Below are positions 34,001-43,300 of a stretch of 64,000 nt of DNA, piece after piece (position 1 is the first letter of the stretch; each line of letters begins with the position of its first letter). The DNA is from Persicobacter diffluens (GTDB lineage: Bacteria > Bacteroidota > Bacteroidia > Cytophagales > Cyclobacteriaceae). The stretch spans positions 1,178,001-1,242,000 of the forward strand of contig NZ_BQKE01000002.1 in NCBI RefSeq assembly GCF_036244895.1, in the 5' to 3' direction. The position numbers were made by a program, and so were the translations under genes. The notes beneath the pieces were generated by a model. The model did not search any database, was not told where the DNA came from, and was given only the letters and a program-made list of their open reading frames with translations.

Positions 34001-34244
34001 CACGGTGGAGCAACGAGTGATCCTTTCTCCGAATCCAACTAGCGGTATGGTTCTGATTAATGTGAAAAATCAGCAGGAGGGCGATAACTTTGTGGTTTAT
34101 AATAGCGCGGGCCATATGGTTATGCAGGGAGCTTTAACACCAATGCAAACCAATGTCAACCTACAGGACCTTCCGGCAGGCGTATATTATGTTACTGTAT
34201 TCACCAGCGGACAAAGGACTAGTCATAAATTGATGAAGCGATAA
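31047..34244 (+). CDS. Large secreted protein: four WNPA-type repeats plus T9SS type A sorting domain
   Basis: 1065 residues with a signal peptide ending LVLAQ. Four repeats of ~240 residues start at about 28, 265, 505 and 747. Each has WNPAANPDN, ASW..V.NWT.GVP, LGDG, FWNGW and EFHPEKS/TIPDGS.WN.T, ending TTG(Q/E)SGEE. Repeats two and three are near-identical at DNA level with an exact 720-bp period. A sorting domain (LSPNPTSGMVLINVK ... PAGVYYVTV) ends the protein. It shares its domain with the previous gene, so the pair arose by domain multiplication. Function is unknown. No catalytic signature was seen; surface glycan binding is a fair guess from the neighbours. Confidence 0.7.
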   Translation: MNTNPLKYLAVFLLMTLNHLVLAQTTVWNPAANPDNTDATEASWAVVNNWTNGVPTSTGVAIFNVQDAISCTLDQVVTVNKFVLGDGGTGSTARLVIKNGGELTTGVDWSGTAWTDAYHTELVVEEGGLINFMGHFWNGWQGHSDVFITGGIVNVAGMLGTAFEEGTNGTSVIYIQSGNLNLQQFHPEKTIPDGSFWNLTGGTVSIQGDHKDNIENLAAQGRILTTGQSGEENRTLSVVLQGADAEVVTVITAEENVEAPVPAETVWNPAANPDNAGATAASWSVAANWTNGVPGEITVVKFTKAGAIDCEIDRSVKAKQVVLGDGEESGSARLIIKDGGFLSTSADAWSGAAWAAGFDTDLVVEQGGTIDFGQHFWNGWQGHSDVFITGGIVNVAGMLGTAFEEGTNGTSVIYIQSGNLNLQQFHPEKTIPDGSFWNLTGGTVSIQGDHKDNIENLAAQGRILTTGQSGEENRTLSVVLQGADAEVVTVITAEENVEAPVPAETVWNPAANPDNAGATAASWSVAANWTNGVPGEITVVKFTKAGAIDCEIDRSVKAKQVVLGDGEESGSARLIIKDGGFLSTSADAWSGAAWAAGFDTDLVVEQGGTIDFGQHFWNGWQGNSTVYLRGGRINVANMYGTAFEDNTTGTSTTYITSGEMNLNEFHAEKSLPDGSVWNITNGFVYIKGNHKSVIENLYQSGRILTTGEDGQADLSLKVEIIGLENDPITKISTTTAPTEPEIVETVWNPMANPDNEGATSASWSVAANWTEGVPTPKVIAKFNIPDAINCYIDQRVGAKQLILGDGGEEAQSAKLIVKNGGALQTSEEWSGLAWTANYAAELVVEEGGEINFGGHFWNGWDGHATVFIQGGIINVNQMYGTAFDESSAGTSITYVEAGELNLIDFHPEKSLPDGSVWNITAGSIYIKGDHRATLTSLQELGRIVTTGESGEEDRELLIEVSGEGEQALTRIHTKEKVGTPEPPLSTVEQRVILSPNPTSGMVLINVKNQQEGDNFVVYNSAGHMVMQGALTPMQTNVNLQDLPAGVYYVTVFTSGQRTSHKLMKR
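31451..32890 (+). repeat. Tandem 720-bp near-identical duplication inside the repeat gene
   Basis: Two abutting units (31451-32170, 32171-32890) differ at only scattered bases, mostly silent. Examples: TTATTTATATCCAATCCGGT occurs at 31561 and 32281, and the ATCCGGACAATGCAGGAGCT stretch at 31861 and 32581. The offset is exactly 720 bp (240 codons), so the frame is kept. Confidence 0.9.
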
Positions 34245-34286
34245 ATGGAACTTTCAACCACGAATTAGCTGTTTAATTGAAGTAAG

Positions 34287-34331
34287 GGCATTTTTTAGGC
34301 ACTTTTTGGGGCTTGAAAAATGCCTTTTTTG
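34287..34331 (+). terminator. Probable rho-independent terminator
   Basis: GGCATTTTT / AAAAATGCC stem with a T-run, after the four-repeat gene. Confidence 0.65.
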
Positions 34332-34492
34332 TATTGAATGAAGAGGGTTTTGTAAATATTCAAAGAATATCTTCTGAAGAGTAAAAAACTAGCACCACGA
34401 CTTTTTATGATGGCGTAATAATATTTAAATTTAATTTTTATCTTAACCGTTTTAGAAAAGGTAAAATAAATTTGCAGAGAAAATTTTTTTAT

Positions 34493-37030
34493 ATGAAGAA
34501 ACTGTACCTAATCGCTCTGTTTTTTGTAACCTCCAATTGGTGTTTAGCCAAATACGGATTACGGCTTTTTGGTCAGGAATATCCTATTGATGACCGAACG
34601 ATGTGTCAATTTTTCATCAATCAACCTCCTGAGTTATCGGATAATTTCACGATAGCCTTTGACTTCGCTACGATTGATGATTCCTACAATGAGTTTGGCT
34701 ATATATTTCGTTCTTTTTCCAATAATGGCAAGAAGATGGACCTGATTTATCAGGTCGTTGATGGTGATTTTATTAAAGTAAGCCTACTCATTGGAAATCA
34801 GAAACAAGGGGAGATTTCCTTACGGATTGATCGAAACACCTTAAAATCCTGGACGCGCATCAAGCTTGATTTTGATCTTCAAGCTCACAAATACCTGATT
34901 GCAATAGGGGAGCATTCCAATCAGCTCCATTATCAATATTTTAGTTCCGAGGATCGCCTGAAGTTTTATTTCGGCATTAATGACCATCAGTCCATAGCGA
35001 CACGTGATGCGATTAACATGAAAATCCGAAATGTCGACTTTATTATTGATGGCGACTTTGAAGCAAGATGGCCCCTGACTAATGTGGATGGCTTAAAGTG
35101 CCCCTCAGAGGGAGGGCAGTATTGGGCACAACTCCGAAACCCTAAATGGATTCGTAAAGACTTTACCTTTTGGAAGCCATTGATCACTAAAAAGTTGGAG
35201 GGCTATGCCGAGGTGGTTTTCAATACGGACCAGCATAAATTATACTTTATCGGAGGAGACCGTTTGTTGGTGATTGACCCGGAAAATATTGCCGAAGACA
35301 GTATGGTGCTCTACCAAAATCCGGTTGAACTGGAACGAGGGCATCAGAATTTTATTTATGACGGGATTCGAAAGCAATTATTGGCCTATTCGGTAGATCA
35401 TATGAGGCTTTATCCTTTTGATAAGGAGCAACTTGAGTGGTCGGAAGAGTTTGATTTTAGTATGCCGGATCGTACGGATTACTTACACCACAATCGATAC
35501 ATCAGTCCGATAGATTCGGGTTTGTATACCATCTTTGGTTATGGGCACCATATGTTTCGTAAATCCATATCCAACTTTTTGGATCGAACCAGAGATAAAA
35601 ATACGGATCCTTTTCCACGGTATTTGGCAGGTTTTGGACTGAATCAGGAAAATCAGAAAGGATATATTTTGGGGGGCTTTGGTAATGAATACGGTGAACA
35701 AAAATACAGCCCGCATTACTTCAGTCAGCTGATGGAATACGATCTCTCTAACCAGAGTTTCAAAGTATTACATACCTATGACACCAGTCAAAGTCAGGGG
35801 TATTTTACCAGTGCCAACAGCCTGGTTGTAGAGCAGGATCAGTTTTATGCTATGCTTTTTAAGAAAAATCAGTTCCAAAGTACCCTACAGCTTTTTAAAG
35901 GGAGTATAGAAAATGATAGCCTGGAAGCGTTGGCAGATGGCATCCCCTATAAGTTTCATGATATTCGTTCTTTTGCAGACTTATATTACAATAAATCTCT
36001 GGATAAGCTGTATGCGGTCACGACTTTTTGCTCGGATAAGGAAACCGTGCTAAACGTCTACAGCATCAACCTTCCCATCCATGTACCTGCGCTCCAACAG
36101 GCGAGTGGACACGGGATTTCAGCCTTTTGGAAGATGATGCTTGCCTTTGGAGGGCTACTGCTGTTAGGGATGACTTTTTGGTATATCAGGAAAAACCAAT
36201 TATCCGTTAAAAAGCCTGCTGGGCTCGCTGAGGAGGAAAAGACCGAAGAAAGTGCAAAAGTGAATCTGCCGACTCCGGCGGTGCAGAAAGAACAAGTGCC
36301 GGATCATTCCTTTATCAAGATTCTGAGTGGGTTCTCGGCCTATGACCAGGAGGGCAATAGTATTTCTAAAAAGTTCTCCGGCTTACGTCAGGAATTATTT
36401 ATCATCCTGGTGATGAATTCAGTGAATGGGAAAAATGGGATCTCTTCGGAGTATTTGGTCGAATATTTTTGGAGTGATAAAAATGCCAAAGATGCCAAAA
36501 ACAATAAAAATGTCAATGTATCCAAACTAAAGGAATTACTTAAAATGGTTGGCGGACTCGAGGTGGTAAATAACTCGGGATACCTTAAACTTAAAGTGGA
36601 TGAATCTGTCGCCTATATTGATTATGTGAAATTCTGCAATTTGATAAAGGAAGAACAACTTAGCGAACAAAATCTGGCTCAATTTAAGGGGATTGCGGAA
36701 GGACTTTCTAATATCAGATCGCTCAATACCAACGACTGGTATGACAAACTGAAAGCACAGGTAACCACCAAATTATTGGAGTATATTTCCGCACGCTTAC
36801 ATCAGCCGTTACCTAAGCATATGGTCATTGATATGTGTTCAGTGATCTTAAAACTGGATACAGTTAATGAAGAAGCAATGTCCGTGAAGTGCCAATTTTT
36901 GGTGGAAATGGGACGGCACAGTTCTGCCAGGGCAACTTACGACAAATTTGTAGAAGAATACAAGACCTTATTTGCTGAAGAATTTGACCTGACCTTCAAG
37001 GAGGTCCTTAAGGAAAGCTTTAGTGCCTAA
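34493..37030 (+). CDS. Membrane-spanning one-component regulator: extracytoplasmic LamG/kelch-like sensor plus SARP-like DNA-binding and BTAD domains
   Basis: 845 residues. A signal peptide (to WCLA) is followed by a lectin/LamG-like beta domain (~25-200). A beta-propeller-like region (~230-525) has kelch flavour (GLYTIFGYGHHMF, GYILGGFGNEYG, LMEYDLSNQSF). One transmembrane helix lies at ~543-562 (MMLAFGGLLLLGMTFWY) before RKNQ. The cytoplasmic end has an OmpR/SARP-type winged helix (~605-705: ILSGFSAYDQEGNSISKKFS, EYLVEYFWSDKNAKDAKNNK, YLKLKVDESVAYIDY) and a BTAD-like TPR segment (~710-845, FLVEMGRHSSARATYDKFVE). A sugar or glycan signal outside would be passed directly to a DNA-binding domain, the logic of Bacteroidota hybrid regulators but with a different architecture. 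TTG 34472 is in frame; ATG 34493 was chosen. It probably regulates the mannan locus. Confidence 0.75.
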   Translation: MKKLYLIALFFVTSNWCLAKYGLRLFGQEYPIDDRTMCQFFINQPPELSDNFTIAFDFATIDDSYNEFGYIFRSFSNNGKKMDLIYQVVDGDFIKVSLLIGNQKQGEISLRIDRNTLKSWTRIKLDFDLQAHKYLIAIGEHSNQLHYQYFSSEDRLKFYFGINDHQSIATRDAINMKIRNVDFIIDGDFEARWPLTNVDGLKCPSEGGQYWAQLRNPKWIRKDFTFWKPLITKKLEGYAEVVFNTDQHKLYFIGGDRLLVIDPENIAEDSMVLYQNPVELERGHQNFIYDGIRKQLLAYSVDHMRLYPFDKEQLEWSEEFDFSMPDRTDYLHHNRYISPIDSGLYTIFGYGHHMFRKSISNFLDRTRDKNTDPFPRYLAGFGLNQENQKGYILGGFGNEYGEQKYSPHYFSQLMEYDLSNQSFKVLHTYDTSQSQGYFTSANSLVVEQDQFYAMLFKKNQFQSTLQLFKGSIENDSLEALADGIPYKFHDIRSFADLYYNKSLDKLYAVTTFCSDKETVLNVYSINLPIHVPALQQASGHGISAFWKMMLAFGGLLLLGMTFWYIRKNQLSVKKPAGLAEEEKTEESAKVNLPTPAVQKEQVPDHSFIKILSGFSAYDQEGNSISKKFSGLRQELFIILVMNSVNGKNGISSEYLVEYFWSDKNAKDAKNNKNVNVSKLKELLKMVGGLEVVNNSGYLKLKVDESVAYIDYVKFCNLIKEEQLSEQNLAQFKGIAEGLSNIRSLNTNDWYDKLKAQVTTKLLEYISARLHQPLPKHMVIDMCSVILKLDTVNEEAMSVKCQFLVEMGRHSSARATYDKFVEEYKTLFAEEFDLTFKEVLKESFSA

Positions 37031-37052
37031 GGCTTTGAGTGCATAGAGTGGT

Positions 37053-37088
37053 AAGGGCTGCTTCATTGGAGAAGCAGCCCTTATTTAT
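37053..37088 (+). terminator. Strong hairpin, probable terminator
   Basis: AAGGGCTGCTTC (37053-37064) pairs perfectly with GAAGCAGCCCTT (37071-37082). The loop is ATTGGA and a T/A-rich tail follows; 22 bp after the regulator stop. Confidence 0.7.
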
Positions 37089-37160
37089 TAGGAAAAAATC
37101 TTTTGGAAAACAGGAGAGCGGAGGGCAGATAGCCCTATTAAAATGGGGAGCCGGACATTA

Positions 37161-37545
37161 TTTAAACCGAATTTGGTATGCTTTATCCTTGTTTAGCTAC
37201 AATGCGGGAAAAAGGAAGGAGTTGTTGCTGTTTCGCTTTTTCCAGCGAAGGGGATGAATGAGCGGAAAGTAAGCTAAAGCGGGTGTTTAAAAGCACTCCA
37301 TCCGGCTGCAAGTTCGAATTATTGAAAGCAATTTTGGATAATTTCTCCACAAAAGCGATGCTATTCTATCAAAACAATCGGGGATTGCTTATGCAATACT
37401 TCAAATATTCGCTGCGAATTTGAGCTTTTAAATGTGCTCTAACTTAATTGGGGCTATTAAAAATCAAAGAAAATACCGGGAATAACTTGAGGTTAAATAA
37501 CATGAGGTGATCTAATCAATTTAGCGGTGAATAATTCATCTTAAA
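37161..37545 (+). repeat. Family A short repeat, copy A6, split by family B copy
   Basis: The left part (37161-37278) runs from TTTAAACCGAATTTGGTATG through CCAGCGAAGGGGATGAATG to GTAAGCT. The right part (37441-37545) resumes with AACTTAATTGGGGCTATTAA and ends GGTGAATAATTC...TTAAA. The interruption falls where other copies read straight through (GCAAGCTTGCCCAATTTTGG in A2). Confidence 0.6.
37279..37440 (+). repeat. Family B short repeat, copy B3 (nested in A6)
   Basis: It begins GCGGGTGTTTAAAAGCACTC and ends GAGCTTTTAAATGTGCTCT, so GTGTTTAAAAGC and GCTTTTAAA form inverted ends. The body aligns with B1 and B2 (CATCCGGCTGCAAGTTCGAA, then TTCGCTGCGAATTTG). Confidence 0.65.
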
Positions 37546-37583
37546 GGATTTTTAACAAGGTTTTATGCCTGACTTTTCTTCGG

Positions 37584-37611
37584 TTAAGCAATAATTATGT
37601 TCTGTTTAATC
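37584..37611 (+). promoter_or_regulatory. Shared motif, upstream copy 2 (candidate operator)
   Basis: TTAAGCAATAATTATG and CTGTTTAATC recur here in the same order as at 29600-29635, with an 8-bp shorter spacer. This copy lies about 260 bp before the GH92-SusC unit, after repeat A6. Confidence 0.5.
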
Positions 37612-37813
37612 GCTGTTATGGTACTACAGGGAGTATATTGCACCTTTTCTGATTGCGGATGATAGCATAAAGATTATGGGGAATGAAACTTCTGCAGGAA
37701 GGTTTTCTACTATTTTTTTGCTCATGATGGCGATTTAAAAGTACGGTTAACAATTAAGTAACCCATTATTAAGGTCATTATATCGGGATTAACAGAAGGC
37801 TAAGCGTTGCGCC

Positions 37814-37821
37814 TATATTTG
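37814..37821 (+). promoter_or_regulatory. Bacteroidota-type -7 promoter element
   Basis: TATATTTG matches TAnnTTTG exactly and lies 38 bp before the ATG of the GH92 gene. No convincing -33 TTTG was found at normal spacing. Confidence 0.5.
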
Positions 37822-37859
37822 AATCAAATAATTTTTTATTTCATTCTCGACTAAACAAT

Positions 37860-40169
37860 ATGAAAGGCATTATAGCATATTTTTTTGCTGTTGGAACGTT
37901 GTTGTTCTGTGGGTGTCAAATTCAGAATACCAGTAGTAATACCGCTGGTGTGGCAGGACAAGAGCCCGTGGATTTGGTTAACCCTTATATCGGCAATATT
38001 AGCCACTTATTGGTACCTACTTTCCCGACAGTTCATTTACCTAACAGTTTTCTAAGGGTAATCCCTGAAAGAGCAGACTTTACTTCCGATCGGGTAAAGG
38101 GGCTTCCCCTGATCACTACCTCTCACCGTGGAGCCTCTGCCTTTATCCTTAATCCTTCCTATTTTAGTGGAACGGAGGCGATAGAGCAGGTAAGCCATTA
38201 CAGCTATGATCAAGAGACCATCACCCCTTATAGTTATGATGTCCTCCTGGATGAAAAGCAAATTGAGGTGAACTTTACCCTTTCTCATCAATCAGGAATT
38301 TATCACCTGACATTTGAGCAGGCGCAAAAGCCTATGTTGGTTGTACATAATAAAAAAGGACAGCTAAAGATTCAGGATGGCGCGATCTCCGGTTATCAGG
38401 TAGTAGATAATGAAATTACAGAGAACACCACCAAAGTATATTTATACCTGAAAGCAGATAATGAATTACTACGAACAGGGGTAGTGGAGTCCGGTAAGAT
38501 TAATGAAGAGCTGAAGGCGCTGAAATCTGAAAAAGGGAGTATTGCAATGGTATTTGATCAGTCTGATAAAAAAGTGGCGGTTCGATACGGTGTTTCCCTA
38601 ATTAGTGCGGAGCAAGCCAAAAAGAACCTGATGCGTGAGCAAAGCGGAAAGTCTTTTGAGGATTTGAAATCGGCCGCTCGAAATAGTTGGAATCAGGCTC
38701 TGGGTAAAATTGAGGTGAGTGGCCCCAACCATGAGGATAAAGTTTTATTTTATACCTCCGTCTACCGGACCTATGAGCGCCCGGTTTGTATATCGGAGGA
38801 TGGACAATATTTTAGTGCCTTTGACGGAAAAATTCATGATGATCAGGGGAAGCCGTTTTATACTGACGATTGGATTTGGGATACTTATCGTGCTACCCAT
38901 CCGTTACGCGTGCTAACCGAAAAGGAACTGGAGACTAATATTTTACACTCCTTTATGCGGATGGCGGATCAGATGCCGAATCAATGGATGCCAACTTTCC
39001 CGGAAGTGATGGGAGATAGTCGGAGAATGAATTCTAACCACGGCGTGGCCACGGTGTTGGACGCTGCGGTGAAAGGATTAGATGGCTTCGACCTGCGCCA
39101 TGCTTACGATATGTGCAAAAAGGGGATTACCGAGAAAACCCTTGCGCCATGGTCAGGGAAGCCCGCGGGGGATTTGGATGCATTCTTTTGGGAAAATGGC
39201 TATTTCCCCGCACTACGTCCGGGACAACAGGAATATAGTGATTTGGTGCACCCTTTTGAGAGCCGACAGCCCGTAGCGGTCACTTTGGGTACTGTATATG
39301 ACCAGTGGTGTCTGTCAGAAATTGCGCGTATTATAGGGGAAGAAGAAGATCACCAGTATTTCTTAAATCGCTCCTATGATTATCGTAAGATTTATAATAC
39401 GCAGACCGGATTTTTCCACCCAAAGGATGATCAGCATCAATTTATAGCGCCCTTTGATTATCGATTCTCCGGCGGGCAGGGACTTAGAAATTATTATGGT
39501 GAGAATAATGGTTGGGTTTACCGATGGGATGTTCCTCACAATGTAGCGGACCTGATCAGTCTGATGGGTGGCCGGGAGCAGTTTATCCAAAATTTGGAAG
39601 CTACCTTTAATGAGCCTTTGGGCAGAAGTAAATTTGATTTTTATGCGCAAATTCCGGATCATACCGGTAATGTGGGCCAGTTTTCCATGGCCAACGAGCC
39701 TTCCTTGCACATTCCGTATTTATACAATTATGCAGGACAGCCCTGGAAGACTCAAAAGCGGGTAAAAACACTGATCCGCCAATGGTTCCGAAATGACCTG
39801 ATGGGGATTCCTGGTGATGAAGATGGGGGCGGAATGTCTGCCTTCATTATCTTCTCTCAATTAGGATTTTACCCTGTTACTCCTGGTATGCCGGTGTATA
39901 ATATCGGTACGCCATTTTTCAATGAGGCTACCGTTCAGCTGGGCGAAGGAAAAACCTTTACGGTGAAAGCCAATAATCTGACGGAAGAAAATAAATATAT
40001 TCAATCAGCCAAACTGAACGGGGAGACATGGAATAAACCATGGTTTCCGCATTCAGCCCTGGAGAATGGTGGATTGTTGGAGCTGGAAATGGGGGCACGC
40101 GCCAATTTTGAGTGGGGTGCCCGCCCGGAAGATGCGCCGCCATCTGCAGCCAAAATTATTAAAGGATAA
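37860..40169 (+). CDS. GH92 exo-alpha-mannosidase (DEDGG subtype), lipoprotein
   Basis: 769 residues with a lipoprotein signal (LLFCGC, Cys20). The family motifs run in order: VNPYIGNISHLLVPTFPTVH at the start, DDWIWDTYRATHPL, WMPTFPEVMGD, the YGENNGWVYRWDV Glu (likely general acid), ANEPSLHIPYLYN, and IPGDEDGGGMSAF (~652-657). It is closely similar in pattern to the GH92 at 27.1 kb. Being a lipoprotein it is membrane-anchored, either periplasmic or at the surface. It opens the rightward run of the locus, just ahead of susC, with its own promoter element, so it may be co-regulated with or co-transcribed with SusCD. Confidence 0.93.
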   Translation: MKGIIAYFFAVGTLLFCGCQIQNTSSNTAGVAGQEPVDLVNPYIGNISHLLVPTFPTVHLPNSFLRVIPERADFTSDRVKGLPLITTSHRGASAFILNPSYFSGTEAIEQVSHYSYDQETITPYSYDVLLDEKQIEVNFTLSHQSGIYHLTFEQAQKPMLVVHNKKGQLKIQDGAISGYQVVDNEITENTTKVYLYLKADNELLRTGVVESGKINEELKALKSEKGSIAMVFDQSDKKVAVRYGVSLISAEQAKKNLMREQSGKSFEDLKSAARNSWNQALGKIEVSGPNHEDKVLFYTSVYRTYERPVCISEDGQYFSAFDGKIHDDQGKPFYTDDWIWDTYRATHPLRVLTEKELETNILHSFMRMADQMPNQWMPTFPEVMGDSRRMNSNHGVATVLDAAVKGLDGFDLRHAYDMCKKGITEKTLAPWSGKPAGDLDAFFWENGYFPALRPGQQEYSDLVHPFESRQPVAVTLGTVYDQWCLSEIARIIGEEEDHQYFLNRSYDYRKIYNTQTGFFHPKDDQHQFIAPFDYRFSGGQGLRNYYGENNGWVYRWDVPHNVADLISLMGGREQFIQNLEATFNEPLGRSKFDFYAQIPDHTGNVGQFSMANEPSLHIPYLYNYAGQPWKTQKRVKTLIRQWFRNDLMGIPGDEDGGGMSAFIIFSQLGFYPVTPGMPVYNIGTPFFNEATVQLGEGKTFTVKANNLTEENKYIQSAKLNGETWNKPWFPHSALENGGLLELEMGARANFEWGARPEDAPPSAAKIIKG

Positions 40170-40216
40170 GTAAAGATGATGCAAAAAATGTAAGCCAAAT
40201 CGAGTAACTAATAATA

Positions 40217-40235
40217 GTGGCGCCCTTAGCGCCAC
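40217..40235 (+). terminator. Intergenic hairpin between GH92 and susC-like genes
   Basis: GTGGCGC / GCGCCAC perfect 7-bp stem, loop CCTTA, without a T-run. It may be an mRNA-end or processing hairpin rather than a full terminator. Confidence 0.4.
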
Positions 40236-40350
40236 AACCCTTCAACCCATTACCATAGGACTCAAAAAAATTGTTCAACCTGCTGATTTTTTAGAAAGAG
40301 GTAATGGAACCAACTTAACTAGATTATTTTTTTATTAAAAAATCCTATTT

Positions 40351-43300
40351 ATGAGAAAATTACTATTTTTTTTCATGTTCTTCCTCAGCCTTTCGGCCCT
40401 TGCACAGCAACGGATTTCCGGAAGTGTGGTGGATACTAACGGGGAACCCTTACCCGGAGTAAATGTGTCGGTGGTAGGAGCCACCGGTGGTACGGTAACG
40501 GATGTTTCCGGGGAATTCTCTTTGGAAGTTTCCGGTACCAATGTCGAATTACAGTGCTCTTTTATAGGGATGAAGTCGATCATTGTTCCGATCAGTAAAG
40601 CGCAAACTTCTGTTTCCATTACGATGGAGGAAGACTTTGTGACCCTTGATGAGCTTGTGGTAGTTGGTTATGGTACGCAGAAAAAAGGATCCGTGACCGG
40701 TTCTATTTCAGCGATCAATAACGATGATCTGGTCAAAGTTTCAGTGCCAGATGTTAACAACTCGCTTGCAGGTCGCCTCCCCGGTGTTCGTGTGCAGCAG
40801 TTGTCCAGTGAGCCCGGTGTTTTTGACTCCAATATTGATATTCGTGGTTTAGGACAACCCTTGTATGTAATTGATGGGATTTCGCGTGATCCTGCAACTT
40901 TTGCTAGATTAAACCCCAATGAGATCGATAATATCTCCATTTTGAAGGATGCTGCGGCAGCCATCTACGGGGTACAGGCCGCTAATGGGGTGGTATTGGT
41001 GACCACCAAAAAAGGTACAGAGAAGGATTTTGAGGTGGACTATTCCTTCCGAATGGGAATCAACCGGGTGACACAGTTTCCCCGACTGGCAGATGCTTAC
41101 CAGTATTCCACCATGTTCAATGAGTTGCATTATAACGACTTCTATAGCTCTGGTGAATACAAAGGAGAGCCTCGTTTCACCCCGGAGGAGATCGAAATGT
41201 ATCGCACCGGAGAGTTACCAAGCACGGATTTCATGCGTCTGATTATGAAAGACCAGTCCACCCAAACCCAGCACAACATTGGGTTCTCAGGGGGTAATGA
41301 AAAAGTACAGTACTATACCTCATTTGGTTTCTTCGGAGAGAATGGCTTGTGGAAAACCAATTCGCTAAGCTCGAACAAGTATAACTTCCGTACGAACGTA
41401 AATGCTAAGCTGACCAAGGACCTGACCTTTGGGGTTAATCTGGGATATATCCAAACTACTCAGGATGGTCAGTCGGAAAGTACCTGGAAAGTATTCCGTA
41501 ATACCTGGCGTATCGCGCCTACCAACCAGGCCTATGCCAATGGTAACCCGGCCTACTTGCAGCACCCTTATGAGGGAGGAAATAACCCACTAGCCTATGT
41601 AGACCCTGAGATCAGTGGTTTCCGAGATCGTAAAGAGAGCTTCTACCAATCTACCTTTAATCTGGACTATGCTGTTCCCTTTGTGAAAGGATTGAACCTG
41701 AAAGCGGTGGCTGGCTATGACACAAAAGATGGATTGGATCGCCGATTTAAAAAAGCTTATTCTCAATATGATTATGATGCGGACAATGACCAATACAATG
41801 AGGTAGCCAAACTGAATGATCCTTCGGACTTGTCGGAAGGCCGTTGGAAAGAGTTAAACACGACGCTACAGTTGATGGCCAACTACAATAAAGAAATCAA
41901 CGGACACACTATTGGCGTATTGGCAGTGGCAGAGCAGCGTTTAAAGAAGCTGAGAACCAACAATGGTTATGTTCAGTTTGGTGTTGATGCAATTCCGGAA
42001 TTGGGTGCGGGTATTATGGAAACCAGTACAGTAGGAAGCCATGTAGAAGAGGTGGCGCGGCAGTCCTTGATTGGTCGTGTAACTTATGACTACAAAATGA
42101 AGTACTTGTTGGAGGCCAGCTTCCGTTATGATGGTTCTTCCTTATATCCGGAAGATGGACGTTGGGGGCTTTTCCCTTCAGTGTCTATGGGTTATAACAT
42201 CGCTGAGGAAAGCTTTATTAAGGATAACGTGAACTTCATCACTAAATTGAAGTTGAGAGGTTCATGGGGTAGAATGGGGGATGATGGTGGAGCCAGATTA
42301 GTAGACCACGAGATTGGTTATGTGTATCCCGATGGAGGTTATTATTTCGGAAACGGATTCAAGCCGGCTTTGGGTATCAGAAACTCCGTGAACCCTAACT
42401 TTACCTGGTATACCTCCGATACTTACAATGCAGGTATTGAAGCCAGCTTTTGGCAGGGTAAAGTAGATGTAGAGTTTGACGTTTTTGAGCGTCAGCGAGA
42501 TGGACTTCCTGCCTATAGAAATGCCACCCTGCCAGGCTATGTAGGAGTAAACCTTCCGCAAGAAAACCTGAATGGTGACATTACCAGCGGTTATGAGATT
42601 GTCCTAGGGCATCGCAATAGCCTGAATAAAGACTTCAGCTATTTTGTGCGTGGGAACTTGAGTTATACCCGTACTAAGCACGCTTATGTTGAGGAAAACC
42701 CGGCAAGTAATCAAAATGGGGAATGGAGAAACACCAGATCCTATCGTTACAATGACATCATTTGGGGCTACAAGACTGATGGTCAGTTTCAGAACTATGA
42801 TGAGATTTACAATCACGCCATCATGGATGGTGCCGGTAACAGAACGATTCTGCCTGGTGACTTCAAATATGTAGACATGAACGGCGATGGGGTCATTGAT
42901 GGAAATGACGTTACGCCTATTGCCAATGCTGGAGGCAAGCCATTGCTGTACTTCGGTCTGAATCTGGGCGTGTCTTATAAAAACTTCGATTTTTCAGTCC
43001 TGCTACAAGGCGCCGCCAAGTACCGCGTCAAGTATGATGACCAGCTGGGACGTCCTTTCTTCTGGGGATTCGCCACGCCTATCACCGAATTCTGGGATAG
43101 ATGGCACCTGAATGATATGACTGATCCGGAGAGTGGATGGAACCCTGGCCGTTATCCTGCCATGGGTGAGCGTCAGAACTACAGAAATTCTGATTTCTGG
43201 TGGAGAGATGCTTCTTACCTAAGAATTAAAAACGTGGAAATTGGCTATACTGTGCCGGAGAAATTGTTGACTAAGATCCACACCAAAGGCCTGAGATTTT

